A stretch of 20,000 bases of DNA from Sphaeroforma sirkka (Eukaryota > Opisthokonta > Ichthyosporea > Ichthyophonida): contig LUCW03000031.1 in NCBI GenBank assembly GCA_001586965.3, positions 32,501 through 52,500 of the forward strand, written 5' to 3'. The notes under the pieces were generated by a model, which was not told the origin of the DNA, did no database searches, and saw nothing but the letters and a program-made list of their open reading frames with translations. Both the position numbers and the translations under genes were made by a program. Shown in pieces: positions 10,301 to 18,612 of the stretch (positions are counted from its first letter, which is position 1; every line of letters begins with the position of its first letter).

Positions 10301-13300
10301 TTGAAGCGAAAGTAAAAGAGATCACATACCTCCGCCAGCTTAATTTGTAGTGTGTCGTCCATAGCGGCTACTTCTCTATCAATTATACTTTTCTGTTCAT
10401 CTAGGGCCATCCTTTTGTTTGCAAGTTGTCTCGCCTCTTCCTCTGAATTAGAGACAAAGATATGCAGCCAGGGTTGGATATGTCATGAGCTCTAATGCCG
10501 ACATCCGTGATATATTTGCATCCGTTGTGTGGTGGACTGTATCGAACACGCAATGATCAATTAATATTTAAACTGCACAATTCACATACCAGCGGCGGCC
10601 AAAGCTTTGGCTTTCTCTACTCGAAGACGGTTTGCCTCTTTAATGTTTTCATCATCTTCAGCATCGGCTGCAACAAAATCGCAGGAAGAACTTATAAGCA
10701 TCATGTAAGTATGAGCCGGGCATTGAAAACCCTTTTGCGTGTGCTAATATAACATGGGGGATGGAAATATGGACTCTGAATCACTTTTTAATAGTACTCA
10801 TCCCTATCCCACAGCCAAAATATGTAATTCAGATGAGAAAAAGCCACGGCCTCGTCTAAACATTTACCTTCTTTAGAATCTGTGAGACCCAAGTTCTGTA
10901 TTCCGACTTCACCAAACGATGACGTTGACGCTGGAGTGCTAAAAGGATCTGCAAATGACGACCGAACAGACGATGCATTACCAAAACCAACAGATGGCGA
11001 TTCGTTTCTCAATGATGAGTCAGCGATAGAACTGCGAGCTGAAGTCATGTTAATGAATGGGTCCGACAGCCGTGGTGCAGGTTTAACTGTTGAGATCGTA
11101 CTTGCCTGTCGAAAACGTACGGATAAACGTGTCAAACTGAATACTTCAATCGCCGACCAAATAAGATGCGCTATCCACTATGCAATATTTGTCACTGTAG
11201 AGTCACAAAAGAGACCTAAAAATTTCTGTAACACAACTTTCGTTGCAAAATGAGACAAAATCACCCCATAAATGAATGTTCCAGGTCAACTTGTAACCAT
11301 GTCCTGGATGGGTATAGGAAATCCTAAAAAGGGTAGCTCACGCCATGAAAGGCATTAAATTTTGAAGCTGCTACGGAAACCTTGTTATCATTATTGACAC
11401 ACCTTTCTGCTCTCTGGTAATCCTGTCTCCGGTTCAGACGGTGGAGGGAGAGTTTCAAAATCATCATTACTGGAGCTCGATTGTTCACCAGGCCCCGGAG
11501 ACAGAGGCGGTGGTGGAAAGCTACCCATAGATCCTTGAGAGGGTGTGTCAACGAGCGCAGTATCCAGTTCTACATCACCCGCTGACAACTTGGATATGAG
11601 GGACCCGTGAGATGTAGATTGCAAAGGCTCAATAGGCTTCTGGGAAGCTAACTTGCTGAGTGATGTCATTGACGCGGCGGATGCACCTACCATAAATGGT
11701 GCAGGAAACTGTGATGTCGGAGCAGAGACAAGTGCTTGAGAGGATGGCAGGGATGCTGTGTCGAAATCCTTGGCACTCAGTCGCTGTTCTTGACCTCCGA
11801 GCATACTATCATATGCAACAGGAATCGAAGTAGTGGATGTCAACGGAAGCGAATGACCCAAATCGTTACCAGTGTAATCCTGTGATGCCACACTTGGTGA
11901 CATTTCTCGATTCGTCGTCGACGGTGATGGTTGTATCGACATTGGTGGCATCTGTCTTGAAGACATTCCCCTCGGTTGCATCGTGGTCACGGAAGACTTT
12001 GGCAGTGGAGACCCAATTCTCGAATTTGATAGACCATTCGCACGGAGACTTGGGGGTACGTAGTTTGCTGGCAATTCCGATGGCAGCACATTATTTGGCT
12101 CTTCCTTTCTCTTCTTGATAATATACATTATCAATGCAAACTGTTCTCTGTTAAGTTGCCCCTTTCGATTGCTATCTACAAGATTCCATACATTCGCCAA
12201 ATCGCTTTTAGGTAGGCCAGACTTTTCAAGAAGTGGTCTAGCCTGTCTGCCATTTAGATAGTCGGATTTCTCACCGTCCAACAGCATATCAAAATAAGTA
12301 TCAGACTGTGCCTTCATTTCCGGACTGATTATCCAAGTGTCTTCTATTGGCGATTTTTTCTGAATTTCGTCAGACTGTGGCCTCTGTTGTAACCCCGACG
12401 GCATGCTAAATTGTGCATTCTCGGTAGGTACAGATGAGCTAGATCCCTGCATATTTTGTTGGAAACAATTTTCTGGTTCCGTGACTTGATCGGGCACCAA
12501 AGCGCTTGGCCCAACATCCTGGGAAATTTGGGTAGGCATTGACGGCTGAGTCGTACTGTGAGTCGGTTGTGACCGCTCCGACATCGCAGGTGAGTGAGTT
12601 GTCTCCTGCTGGGTAAGTTGATATTCAAACTGCAAAGTTCAGTAAGAATTTTGTTGTGTCCTCGTGTATTCGTCCACAAAATCGTAGCAATTACAATTTC
12701 AACATCGTCCACAGAATAGAAATTCATGTTAAAGTAAAATAGCATACCGTGACACTAGGTGGTCGTCGTGATGGCGGAATCATATCCGGGAGAAGGACAC
12801 TCGGTATCGGTTTCTGTAATCGAAGAAGTTTCAGACATCAGAAAAGAGCACACATGTCGACACTCGTGCTCATTCACTTATCAATACAGACTCGAAACAA
12901 ACGCCACACATGAGCCGGTGTACTATATAGTGGCGCAAAGCTAGTGATACCTTGTCGAGCGCATCCTTCACCAACCGCATAGCAACTGCAAATTCTTCAC
13001 GATTCAATTTTCCATTCTGATTGCTGTCACTCAATACCCAGATTTGGCTTAACGTAGAAACCGGAAGTTTTGACATCATCAAGAACTGAGATGGAATGCA
13101 AGACGTTAAATTGTTCAGACACGAAGGCATGCCGCGTCGCACTTCCACATGACAGGTCGTATAGGAATGCGATGTCATGTTCTGGAATAATTTCACTGAA
13201 ATACGGAGCAACACTGGAATATCATTTAAAGGTGAAATATAATTTTGGATCACTGCTTGTTAAAAACTTACGTTTCTGGCTTCTAATCCGGTGATCTCAC

Positions 13301-14560
13301 CATTCTCTGATTTCATTTTACTGAAGTAAGCATCGCTGACGGACTTTTCTTGAGCTGAAATGGACCACGGAGCAGATACATCAAGTTGACTCGTTGAATT
13401 CCCCAAGCCAGCCTGTGCACATATACATCAAACATTAAAAGCTTGCCATTCATTCGTTAATTATTTTTTTTGCGTAGCAAAATGCTTTTATCAATTTCAC
13501 AATATACGAAATGTGCAAGGGAATTTGGCGAAACTGCCGGAAAAGGCCTCAATCAGGAAAAAAAATGTACGACAATAAATCAATTGGCACTCATTGCAGA
13601 GAATACGACCTTTAGAAGCATAGTGTTGATAACTGGTATTTTCTGTATTGTCGTGTGTATCCAAAACAGTAGTTGATAATCGACTTGCCAGGAAATAACA
13701 TACCCTTGGAAACACGGGAGATTGTGGCCTTAGGTTTGACGCGGGACGTTGTACCGACATGAGTGGCACGCCACTATGCACAGATTGCTGCGAAAGTTGT
13801 TTTGTCAAAGCATTCTGTTGTAATTGGCCGTCGTGCATCGAATTTTGCGAAGCTTGTCTAAATATTGCGTTCTGTTTCTGAGAATAATAGGGTGATTCTT
13901 GAGTAGGCAGATCTTGAGCGGTTGGTTGCCGAGACACTCTATTCTGTACACCAACTACTGGCGAGAGTGGTCTGTCCTGTGGTTGTTGTGGATAGCTATT
14001 CCGCTGTTGCTGTTGCTGTTGCTGGTTTGGTTGTGTCTGTGGCTGTTGTGGTGGTGGCTGTTGTTGCTGCGGCTGCTGTTGCTGTCGCGGTTGCATGTGT
14101 GCTGGTTGTTGCTGCTGTTGTTGTTGTGGTTGTTGTTGCTGTCTCTGTGACTGTGATTGTTGCTGTTGCTGTTGCTGTGGTGGCTGTTGTCGTGGTTGCT
14201 GTCGCTGCTGCTGTTGATTTGGCTGAAATTGCTGCTGTTGCCCGTGGGATTGATATGTGGACTGATTCGTTCCTTGACTCTGTCCCCTCCCGTCATCTCC
14301 TGAACCCGACACAGGTCGTTGCGAAAACCCTTGCACAGCATCTTGACTTTGTTTGCCTTGTAATTGGTCTTGAGGTGGCCCTTGCTGTTGCGGCTGTTGC
14401 TGCTGACCGCCGCCTAGCAATAAATTTGATTCAGACATAATCATATAGCGAGTCAGACAAACTTTAATACTTGTATAGCAACATTACCAAAGTGGGTTAA
14501 ACCGCGATCAAGAATTCGCCATCACGTTTGAATTCGAAATACAGGTCAATAAGTACACAA

Positions 14561-14601
<41 letters not shown>

Positions 14602-14602
14602 T

Positions 14603-14645
<43 letters not shown>

Positions 14646-15380
14646 CAGATTGTACTGCAATTGTTTTCTAGGTTCAGTGAGTTCATAACCTTGTGGTGCT
14701 GGAGTGGCCATGAGCAACGCGTGGATACGAAATAATACAAATTCAAAAATGTTTACCTGTAGGGCCAAGAATTCCCTGGAACGATGCAGCTGGAGCACCT
14801 GGCGGTGGTGGTTGATCCAGCAACGCGCGTGATGGAGTTGCGCCTGCTTGTGCAGCAGCTATGAGCCTAAGCGCAGATATAAACTCGCTTTTGTCCAGCT
14901 TACCATGTGCATTCGCGTCTGCCAAAGTCCATATCTGGGCACAATACGAGCACGCGAATTTATTAAAGATTTCAGTTCGTAAAGTGCATATTTTGATTGA
15001 CCTGATATTAAATACTGAGACTTCAACATACCTGACTCAAAGCCTGTGTGGGTAGCCCCGAACGTTTGAATAAGCCGACGGCAACACCGCCTGTGACATG
15101 TGCAGTTCCTTGGCATGCTTGGGTCCATAGACGCTCATAATACTGTGTAGTAAAAATGAAATACAACAAAAGTGTTTTTTTGAGAAGGCTATGAATAAAA
15201 TACATAAACATTGGACATGTGATAATGTGAGCGCAATCTAAAAAGGCCGGCGAACGCGAAGCAACGAACCTCGATAACTTTTACACAACCCAAAAGCATC
15301 AGAAGCATTCACCTATGCCTGCTTACAAATCACTTTACCTGTAGTATCGGAGGGGAGACCCCTGAATGCATTGAAGACAT
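4036..15380 (-). CDS. EPS15: EPS15-type endocytic adaptor (three EH domains, coiled coil, DPF tail, two UIMs)
   Basis: This is an adaptor of clathrin-coated pits: EH domains bind NPF-bearing partners, DPF motifs bind AP-2 and UIMs bind ubiquitinated cargo. The 30 exons are 15380-15339, 15142-15032, 14934-14757, 14413-13704, 13412-13272, 13085-12951, 12813-12748, 12629-11403, 11105-10868, 10667-10590, 10442-10330, 10116-10019, 9868-9748, 9479-9369, 9267-9193, 8913-8818, 8717-8550, 8374-8058, 7900-7641, 7514-7344, 7039-6854, 6597-6430, 5945-5835, 5729-5673, 5542-5495, 5344-4953, 4806-4731, 4599-4520, 4376-4234 and 4087-4036. They total 5769 nt (1922 residues plus TGA) with matching phases throughout. 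The start ATG at 15380 opens a 14-residue exon directly before EH1. Layout by residue: EH1 15-100, Q-rich linker 111-347, EH2 about 360-455, EH3 about 558-655, coiled coil 950-1180, acidic DPF-rich tail 1181-1806, PPPY 1850-1853, UIMs 1886-1900 and 1907-1921. Human EPS15 is about half as long; the extra length is low-complexity linker and tail. Gene identity is secure; the smallest exons are less so. Confidence 0.9.
4520..4599 (-). other. Exon with PPPY motif upstream of the UIMs
   Basis: This 80-nt exon codes for a basic stretch (GKRNKLKQKQ) followed by PTYDPPPYFADAE. PPxY is the classic ligand of WW domains such as those in NEDD4-family ubiquitin ligases, which are known to ubiquitinate animal EPS15 through its UIMs. 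A direct PPxY route here is inferred. Confidence 0.7.
4953..5945 (-). other. DPF/NPF-rich tail exons 23-26 of EPS15
   Basis: Exon 5945-5835 codes for one NPF (DNPFDE) and two DPF motifs. Exon 5729-5673 ends in LDPF. Exon 5542-5495 is a 48-nt exon with no DPF, placed by phase and splice sites only. Exon 5344-4953 has GDPFGD, DDPFAAF and GDPFGV followed by an acidic Ser/Asp-rich stretch. With exon 9 (SDPF, ADPF) and exons 20-21, the protein has about twelve DPF motifs. The internal NPF could bind the protein's own EH domains or those of partners; that is inference. Confidence 0.82.
5946..6429 (-). other. Longest EPS15 intron (484 nt)
   Basis: It separates the last triplicated DPF exon from exon 23. 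I searched it for a fourth DPF exon and found none. The 3' half (5'-side of the gene) has the copied intron patch at 6339-6362. Otherwise nothing is recognisable. Confidence 0.6.
6430..7514 (-). repeat. Triplicated DPF-coding exon of EPS15 (exons 20, 21, 22)
   Basis: Exons 7514-7344, 7039-6854 and 6597-6430 are paralogous. Each begins with a KNxAD or GNVAD stretch, then HDPFASDD (HDLFASDD in the third), an ATxE segment, a VDE segment, and a second motif, SDPFTV, KDPFAI or SDHFAV. The first two keep two DPF motifs each, while the third has lost both as DLF and DHF. All three begin and end in phase 1. Similar intron DNA at 7257-7280 and 6339-6362 shows that the copied unit included intron sequence. 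DPF motifs bind the AP-2 alpha appendage. Confidence 0.9.
7040..7343 (-). other. EPS15 intron between duplicated exons 20 and 21 (304 nt)
   Basis: It contains the 24-nt patch 7257-7280 that matches 6339-6362 in the intron after exon 22's donor side, the trace of segmental exon duplication. No coding exon or other element seen. Confidence 0.6.
7654..7707 (-). repeat. Tandem 27-bp repeat (x2) in EPS15 exon 19
   Basis: Units 7654-7680 and 7681-7707 code on the minus strand for two nine-residue repeats of the form DEQQKRASS and DEQQKNASD. They lie in the disordered tail between the coiled coil and the DPF-rich exons. The frame is kept. Confidence 0.85.
8818..10667 (-). other. Coiled-coil region of EPS15 (seven exons)
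   Basis: Seven short exons (10667-10590, 10442-10330, 10116-10019, 9868-9748, 9479-9369, 9267-9193, 8913-8818) code for about 231 residues rich in Ala, Glu, Lys, Arg and Leu with heptad spacing, for example NIKEANRLRVEKAKAL and SELDEMEANIESMEARC. In EPS15 this region drives dimer and tetramer assembly and pairing with intersectin or epsin complexes. The last exon contains a duplicated heptad. Confidence 0.85.
8845..8886 (-). repeat. Tandem 21-bp repeat (x2) coding for a duplicated heptad
   Basis: Two adjacent 21-bp units, 8845-8865 and 8866-8886, differ at one base at the end. On the coding strand they give DAERKIA followed by NAERKIA, exactly one coiled-coil heptad each, so the duplication keeps both frame and heptad register in the EPS15 coiled coil. 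Confidence 0.9.
12045..12341 (-). other. EH domain 3 of EPS15
   Basis: This lies inside the 1227-nt exon 12629-11403. The order DTWIISPEMKAQSDTYF, then LLEKSGLPKSDLANVWNLVD, then SNRKGQLNREQFALIMYII and finally LPANYVPPSLR is that of EPS15 EH3. The loop reads DSNRKGQ, with Lys and Gln at places usually suited to calcium binding, so this copy may not bind the ion. The rest of the exon is Ser/Pro/Thr-rich linker. Confidence 0.93.
12748..13412 (-). other. EH domain 2 of EPS15 (three exons)
   Basis: Exon 13412-13272 carries PWSISAQEKSVSDAYF and GEITGLEARN. Exon 13085-12951 carries MMSKLPVSTLSQIWVLSD, a complete EF-hand-type loop DSNQNGKLNREEF and AVAMRLV. Exon 12813-12748 carries the typical trailing IPSVLLPDMIPPS. 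NPF-pocket Trp and calcium-loop acidic residues are all present, so this EH domain should be functional. Confidence 0.93.
13704..14413 (-). other. Glutamine-rich linker exon of EPS15
   Basis: This 710-nt exon codes for about 236 residues dominated by imperfect CAG/CAA runs mixed with Pro, Ser, Asn and His, followed by a Ser/Pro/Gln segment ending in SPVFPR. It joins EH1 to EH2, a distance that is short in animal EPS15. The acceptor TTGCTAG in front of it matches phase 1 of the preceding exon. Such repeats are prone to length variation and may form disordered, condensate-promoting sequence; the latter is inference. Confidence 0.8.
14414..14756 (-). other. EPS15 intron 3 (343 nt) with AT microsatellite
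   Basis: It joins the phase 1 donor GTAAAC after EH1 to the acceptor before the Q-rich exon. It contains the two AT runs and one small open stretch (14698-14656) with an acceptor-like CCAG; skipping that stretch gives the better frame, so I did not call an exon there. Confidence 0.65.
14565..14642. repeat. AT dinucleotide microsatellite, (AT)17 and (AT)19
   Basis: Two uninterrupted AT runs, 14565-14598 and 14605-14642, are split by GTCTCA. They sit in intron 3 of the EPS15 gene. Reading frames through them are meaningless. Confidence 0.97.
14757..15142 (-). other. EH domain 1 of EPS15 (two exons)
   Basis: Exon 15142-15032 begins with YYERLWTQ and ends in the GLFKRSGLPTQALSQ helix. Exon 14934-14757 continues IWTLADANAHGKLDKSEF and SALRLIAAAQAG, matching the EPS15 EH1 order of SGLP, IWxLAD, EF-hand loop and ALRLxAxAQ. 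The tryptophan of the NPF pocket is present. A proline-rich stretch ends the domain. Confidence 0.92.
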
Positions 15381-15792
15381 GATGGTTGCTTGATCCACTA
15401 GCAATGAACAATCTACCAAAACCTTCAAGATGCGTAGTACATAGGAAATATATAAATACAATAGATAAATGCAGTACTTAAAAAGCATGTATTTATTGTA
15501 TTTATGATATTTTTATTACCCATATTTATCATGGAACAGTGAACACATCAAACCAAATTTAGGGCCATCCTATGTATGTAAAAGAATAAAAAGCTTTGCC
15601 TCTGTTTTATTTCCAAAAATATATACTTCACATCATCATCCCAAAACACGCGACCTCTTTCCATGCATCATTCCAAACTGAATCGATCATAAATATATAT
15701 ATTAAATATATATTGTATAATCTAATAATAGCCATTATTGTCGCATACCCTTTGGAATATAGTTCATTTTGTGACTAATTTTCACTGCTATA
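15381..15792. promoter_or_regulatory. Head-to-head intergenic region, likely shared promoter of EPS15 and eIF3j
   Basis: The two start codons face away from each other across 412 bp, so both promoters and 5' UTRs must fit here. The segment is AT-rich, with TATATATT-type stretches around 15440-15460 and 15690-15720. No individual TATA box or factor site can be assigned with confidence. No repeat or RNA gene is visible. Confidence 0.55.
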
Positions 15793-17504
15793 ATGTCGTG
15801 GGAGGATGATGAGTTCGATGTTGATCTGAATGACAGCAAGAACTTCAGCAGAGGCACAGGTTTCTCCGACGAGGAGGATGATGGCGTAAAGGATGCCTGG
15901 GATGCTGATTCTGACACAGAGAACAAACCAGCGGTAACGGAGACGAAAACAACAGTCACAGCCACAAAGAAGAAGAAGGGATTGAAACAAATACTCAAAG
16001 AGAAGGAAGAGAAGAAACAGAAAGAATTGGAGGAGAAAATGGCGCAGGCTGAGTTGGTATGTGTTTTGTTGTCAACCTGACGTGTTAAAATACCTTGTAC
16101 GTGCTAATTTACACCCTGTATATCATACACTATGAGTTCTATTCTTTTTTTCGCAGTGTGTCTATCTCCAAAAGTTTTTTCGAGTGTGGCTCATTTGTAG
16201 AGTGACCTTCTTCAATTTTAGGAGGCTGATCCCGAAGAAGAGAAACGACAAAGGCAAATACTCGTGGAGCAGGCGGACTTGGACTTGGCAAAGGTAATCC
16301 CATCATGATAGTTAATTTTTTAGAATCTTTGTGGGTATTGAAAGCAGGGTGTGTTCTTACACCTTGTGTTCGCTTTTTCTTCTGTAACTGTGTATTATGT
16401 TAAACGCCTACGATATAGGTTTCTAAATATAGCGCCAGTCGTACAGTACAAGTTGTCTCGTGTTAAAGGCGTGACAATCTCAATTCAGCTGCATTGCGGA
16501 TGTTTTGTGTTGCTTATGCGCCTGGAGGGACTGTTTTGGCAATCTTGTGCAAATGCTCGTGTCGAGTATTCCCTGTTCTAAGGCATGTGATATTGATTTC
16601 TCTCCTTTGAGCCGTCGCAATTGACTCAGATTTACGCCACTGTCAGCTTTTGTATGCTCGTATGTGATAGAAATGTCGCCTTCGCTGTTCTCGTTACAAT
16701 TACAGTTATCTAGGAGTTCAGAGTGTTGGAATCGAGTAGCAAAATCGGGCTTTAGGCAGTTTTATCAATAGTCACAGTTGTCGTTTTTTTTCTGGCTGTC
16801 TATCCCTACAAGCTCCGTGTATTAATGGAGACGTCGGTATAGACAAATACTTTTTTAACCCCGCTTGTGACCCTCATATATGTTTAGATCCAATACATAT
16901 CGCCGCTATTTTCCCACGAGCACGAATGTCAATCGGATTATTATCCGAATGTTACCGTAGTCAGATTCGGTTATAAGCTCATAATCGAACTCAGGTGATG
17001 CAGGGGTGCTATGTATATTCTTAGTTGTGATTTGCTGATCTTAAGATACAATCGCTGAAACTTTTCCCGCAGGATATGTTCGGTGGTGTGGATGATACGG
17101 CAGTGGCTGTGAAGGAAAAGGTGGACGAAAATAGTATTGATAAGGCTAATCCCAGGAACCGGTCTCAGTTTGACAAATTTGCTAAAGATATTTCTGCGAG
17201 GCTACGACAGTACGAGGTAACATTTAATCCGTTAGCAAGGTTTTGACTGTCGGGTCGTTATGCCTTAATGATTTTAGTGGACACGCGATATTTAGATTGT
17301 AAGTTAACGCCTCTTCATTTTACAATCCACCAGGACACTCCGTTTTACCTTTCGATGGTGGAGCAGATCGCAAAAGAGTTGACAGAAAATTTGGATTATG
17401 AGGACACACGCAAAGTAGCACAGATCCTGAACGTATCAGCCAATGATAAGCAACGAATTGTAAGTAATCTATCACTGATCATATATATGTAATATATTAT
17501 ATTT

Positions 17505-17574
<70 letters not shown>

Positions 17575-17783
17575 CTGTTTGTACCGGCATTGGTATCGAT
17601 TGTGATATTCTATCGCTGCGACTGATGTTTTTGACATGCTTGTTTAATTATTTGTATTGATCATAGGAGAAAGAGAAGAAAAAGGGTGGTAAAAAGAAAA
17701 AGGGTGCGACGATGAAAATGGAACGAGGAAATGATGACGGTTCCAGAGGCAGGTTCGAAAATGATATGGATGATTATATGTGA
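15793..17783 (+). CDS. EIF3J: Eukaryotic translation initiation factor 3 subunit J
   Basis: eIF3j is the loosely bound eIF3 subunit that sits in the 40S decoding centre and mRNA entry channel and aids ribosome recycling and start-site choice. Five exons (15793-16056, 16222-16293, 17073-17216, 17334-17459, 17667-17783), all phase 0, give 240 residues; human has 258. The start MSWEDDEFDVDL is the conserved N-terminal anchor, followed by VKDAWDAD (human VKDNWDDD), a Lys/Glu-rich helix (KGLKQILKEKEEKK), DLDLAKDMFGG (human DLELAKETFGV), NPRNRSQFDKFAKDI, an LRQYE turn, YLSMVEQIAKELTENLDYED and a KKKKG tail ending DDYM (human DYEDFM). All parts are intact. It is divergent to EPS15 and convergent with RAD51D. 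Confidence 0.95.
16294..17072 (+). other. Long second intron of eIF3j (779 nt)
   Basis: This intron is several times longer than the others in the gene. It holds a few short open frames without features of real exons and no convincing snoRNA or mobile element. I see nothing assignable in it. Confidence 0.5.
17509..17572. repeat. AT dinucleotide microsatellite, (AT)32
   Basis: An uninterrupted AT run of 64 nt in the fourth intron of eIF3j, preceded by a degenerate AT-rich stretch from about 17480. It is likely polymorphic in length. Confidence 0.97.
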
Positions 17784-18096
17784 TTAGGTTTGCATCACCG
17801 TTGTCTCTTGGCTCGTGAGCGCCTACCTTCAATTATGCGTCAAGCGATATTTGTCACGTAGTGGCTGGCCCTCTAATAATTTAATTGCTCCAATATAAAG
17901 CGATAGTGAATTATCGCGATTGTGCCCGGGCACAACTACAATTATTTATTTTAACAAGTCTAACGTTGGAGAATTTCGGATCAGTATTGCTTGGCTGGAA
18001 AATTTTCGAGTGTGAAATGCAAACGGTATACTTATCAAAATGTATCAGTTCGTTCGCGTAGTTGCCCGAGACGTGGAAGCGCCGCTACTAGATTTT
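17784..18096. other. Tail-to-tail intergenic region between eIF3j and RAD51D
   Basis: These 313 nt follow the eIF3j stop. AATATAAAG near 17892 could serve its polyadenylation. On the minus strand a canonical AATAAA lies at 17950-17945, past all three terminal-exon copies of RAD51D, and is the nearest good poly(A) signal for that gene. No coding exon seen. Confidence 0.55.
17945..17950 (-). terminator. Candidate poly(A) signal of RAD51D (AATAAA)
   Basis: Canonical hexamer on the minus strand about 147 nt beyond the end of the most distal terminal-exon copy. If used, the RAD51D pre-mRNA spans all three copies. Confidence 0.4.
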
Positions 18097-18387
18097 CTAC
18101 GTGATTCTTGCACCACTGATTTGGAAAATACCGCCTTTCATATACTGCATTTGATTAGATGTTATCACATTGGCTCTATCTGGTTGACATCCGTAGCTTG
18201 CGATGTATCGACTGGCACTATATGGTTTACACCCGTAGCTTGCGATGTATCGACTGGCTCTATCTGGTTGACACCCGTAGCTTGTGATGTATCGACTGGC
18301 TCTTTCAAAGTAATGCGCGTTTCCGCTACTCTCATCCACCTTGTCCCCAATATTGTCCCATAGTTGCTCTTATGCGTTTTCGTTACA
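18097..18387 (-). pseudogene. Distal decayed copy (copy A) of the RAD51D terminal exon
   Basis: It starts after a good acceptor CTCGCAG and repeats the terminal exon: GVTKTHKS, LGTRW, RVAETRITLKEPVD. The frame is open through three 14-residue repeats and then hits TGA, because one base is missing relative to the intact copy near 18170. Beyond this the family tail (NVITSN, GGIFQIS) survives in another frame up to a TAG at 18099-18097. It could act as an alternative last exon giving a shorter product, or be transcribed as 3' UTR. Confidence 0.8.
18172..18297. repeat. Three tandem 42-bp units nested in copy A
   Basis: Units 18172-18213, 18214-18255 and 18256-18297 are near-identical; a fourth begins but diverges after eight bases. 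On the minus strand each codes for a 14-residue unit of the form EPVDTSQATGVNQI. The other two exon copies have one unit only, so the expansion occurred in copy A after duplication. Confidence 0.95.
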
Positions 18388-18401
18388 CTGCGAGGGTATC
18401 T

Positions 18402-18597
18402 TTATGTGATTTCTGAGCTGCCTTTTGTAGACTGTACTTGATTTTAATGTCATCACGTTGACTACTATCTGGGTGATACCAGTAACTTGTGGTGTATCGG
18501 CTGGTTCTTTCAAAGTACTGCGCGTTTCCACTGCTCCTTTTCGATTTGTCCTCAATGCTGTCCTAAAGTTCTTGCACTCTTGTGCGACTTCGTTACA
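18402..18597 (-). pseudogene. Middle decayed copy (copy B) of the RAD51D terminal exon
   Basis: It starts 15 nt past the stop of the intact exon, after acceptor CTTGCAG. It is shifted by two inserted bases and reaches TGA at 18554-18552, the family tryptophan is lost, and about 20 nt of the GGIFQIS-coding tail are missing. Similarity to the other copies remains clear (TRSTLKEPADTPQVTG). It is unlikely to code for a working end. Confidence 0.8.
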
Positions 18598-18612
18598 CTG
18601 CAAGAGGGGTTT

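Noticed and set aside
13899-14440. Long Val/Ala- and Leu-rich open frames on the plus strand (up to 172 codons)
   Set aside because: They are the antisense readings of the CAG/CAA-rich EPS15 exon; composition follows from the repeat and there is no start context or family similarity.
14656-14698. Possible 43-nt extra EPS15 exon (APQGYELTEPRK) next to the AT microsatellite
   Set aside because: It has an acceptor-like CCAG, but leaves phase 2, which does not fit the next exon; direct splicing from 14757 to 14413 keeps the frame.
16351-16581. Open frame of 76 codons in the eIF3j intron
   Set aside because: No similarity, no coding-like composition, and it is inside a well-bounded intron with consensus ends.
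16988-17040. C/D snoRNA-like boxes (GTGATGC and CTGA) in the long eIF3j intron
   Set aside because: Box C is imperfect, spacing is too short and no terminal stem is visible.
18040-18363. Plus-strand and alternative minus-strand open frames of 60-107 codons through the 42-bp units
   Set aside because: A repeat whose unit is a multiple of three keeps any frame open. The minus-strand RAD51D frame explains the sequence; the others are shadows.
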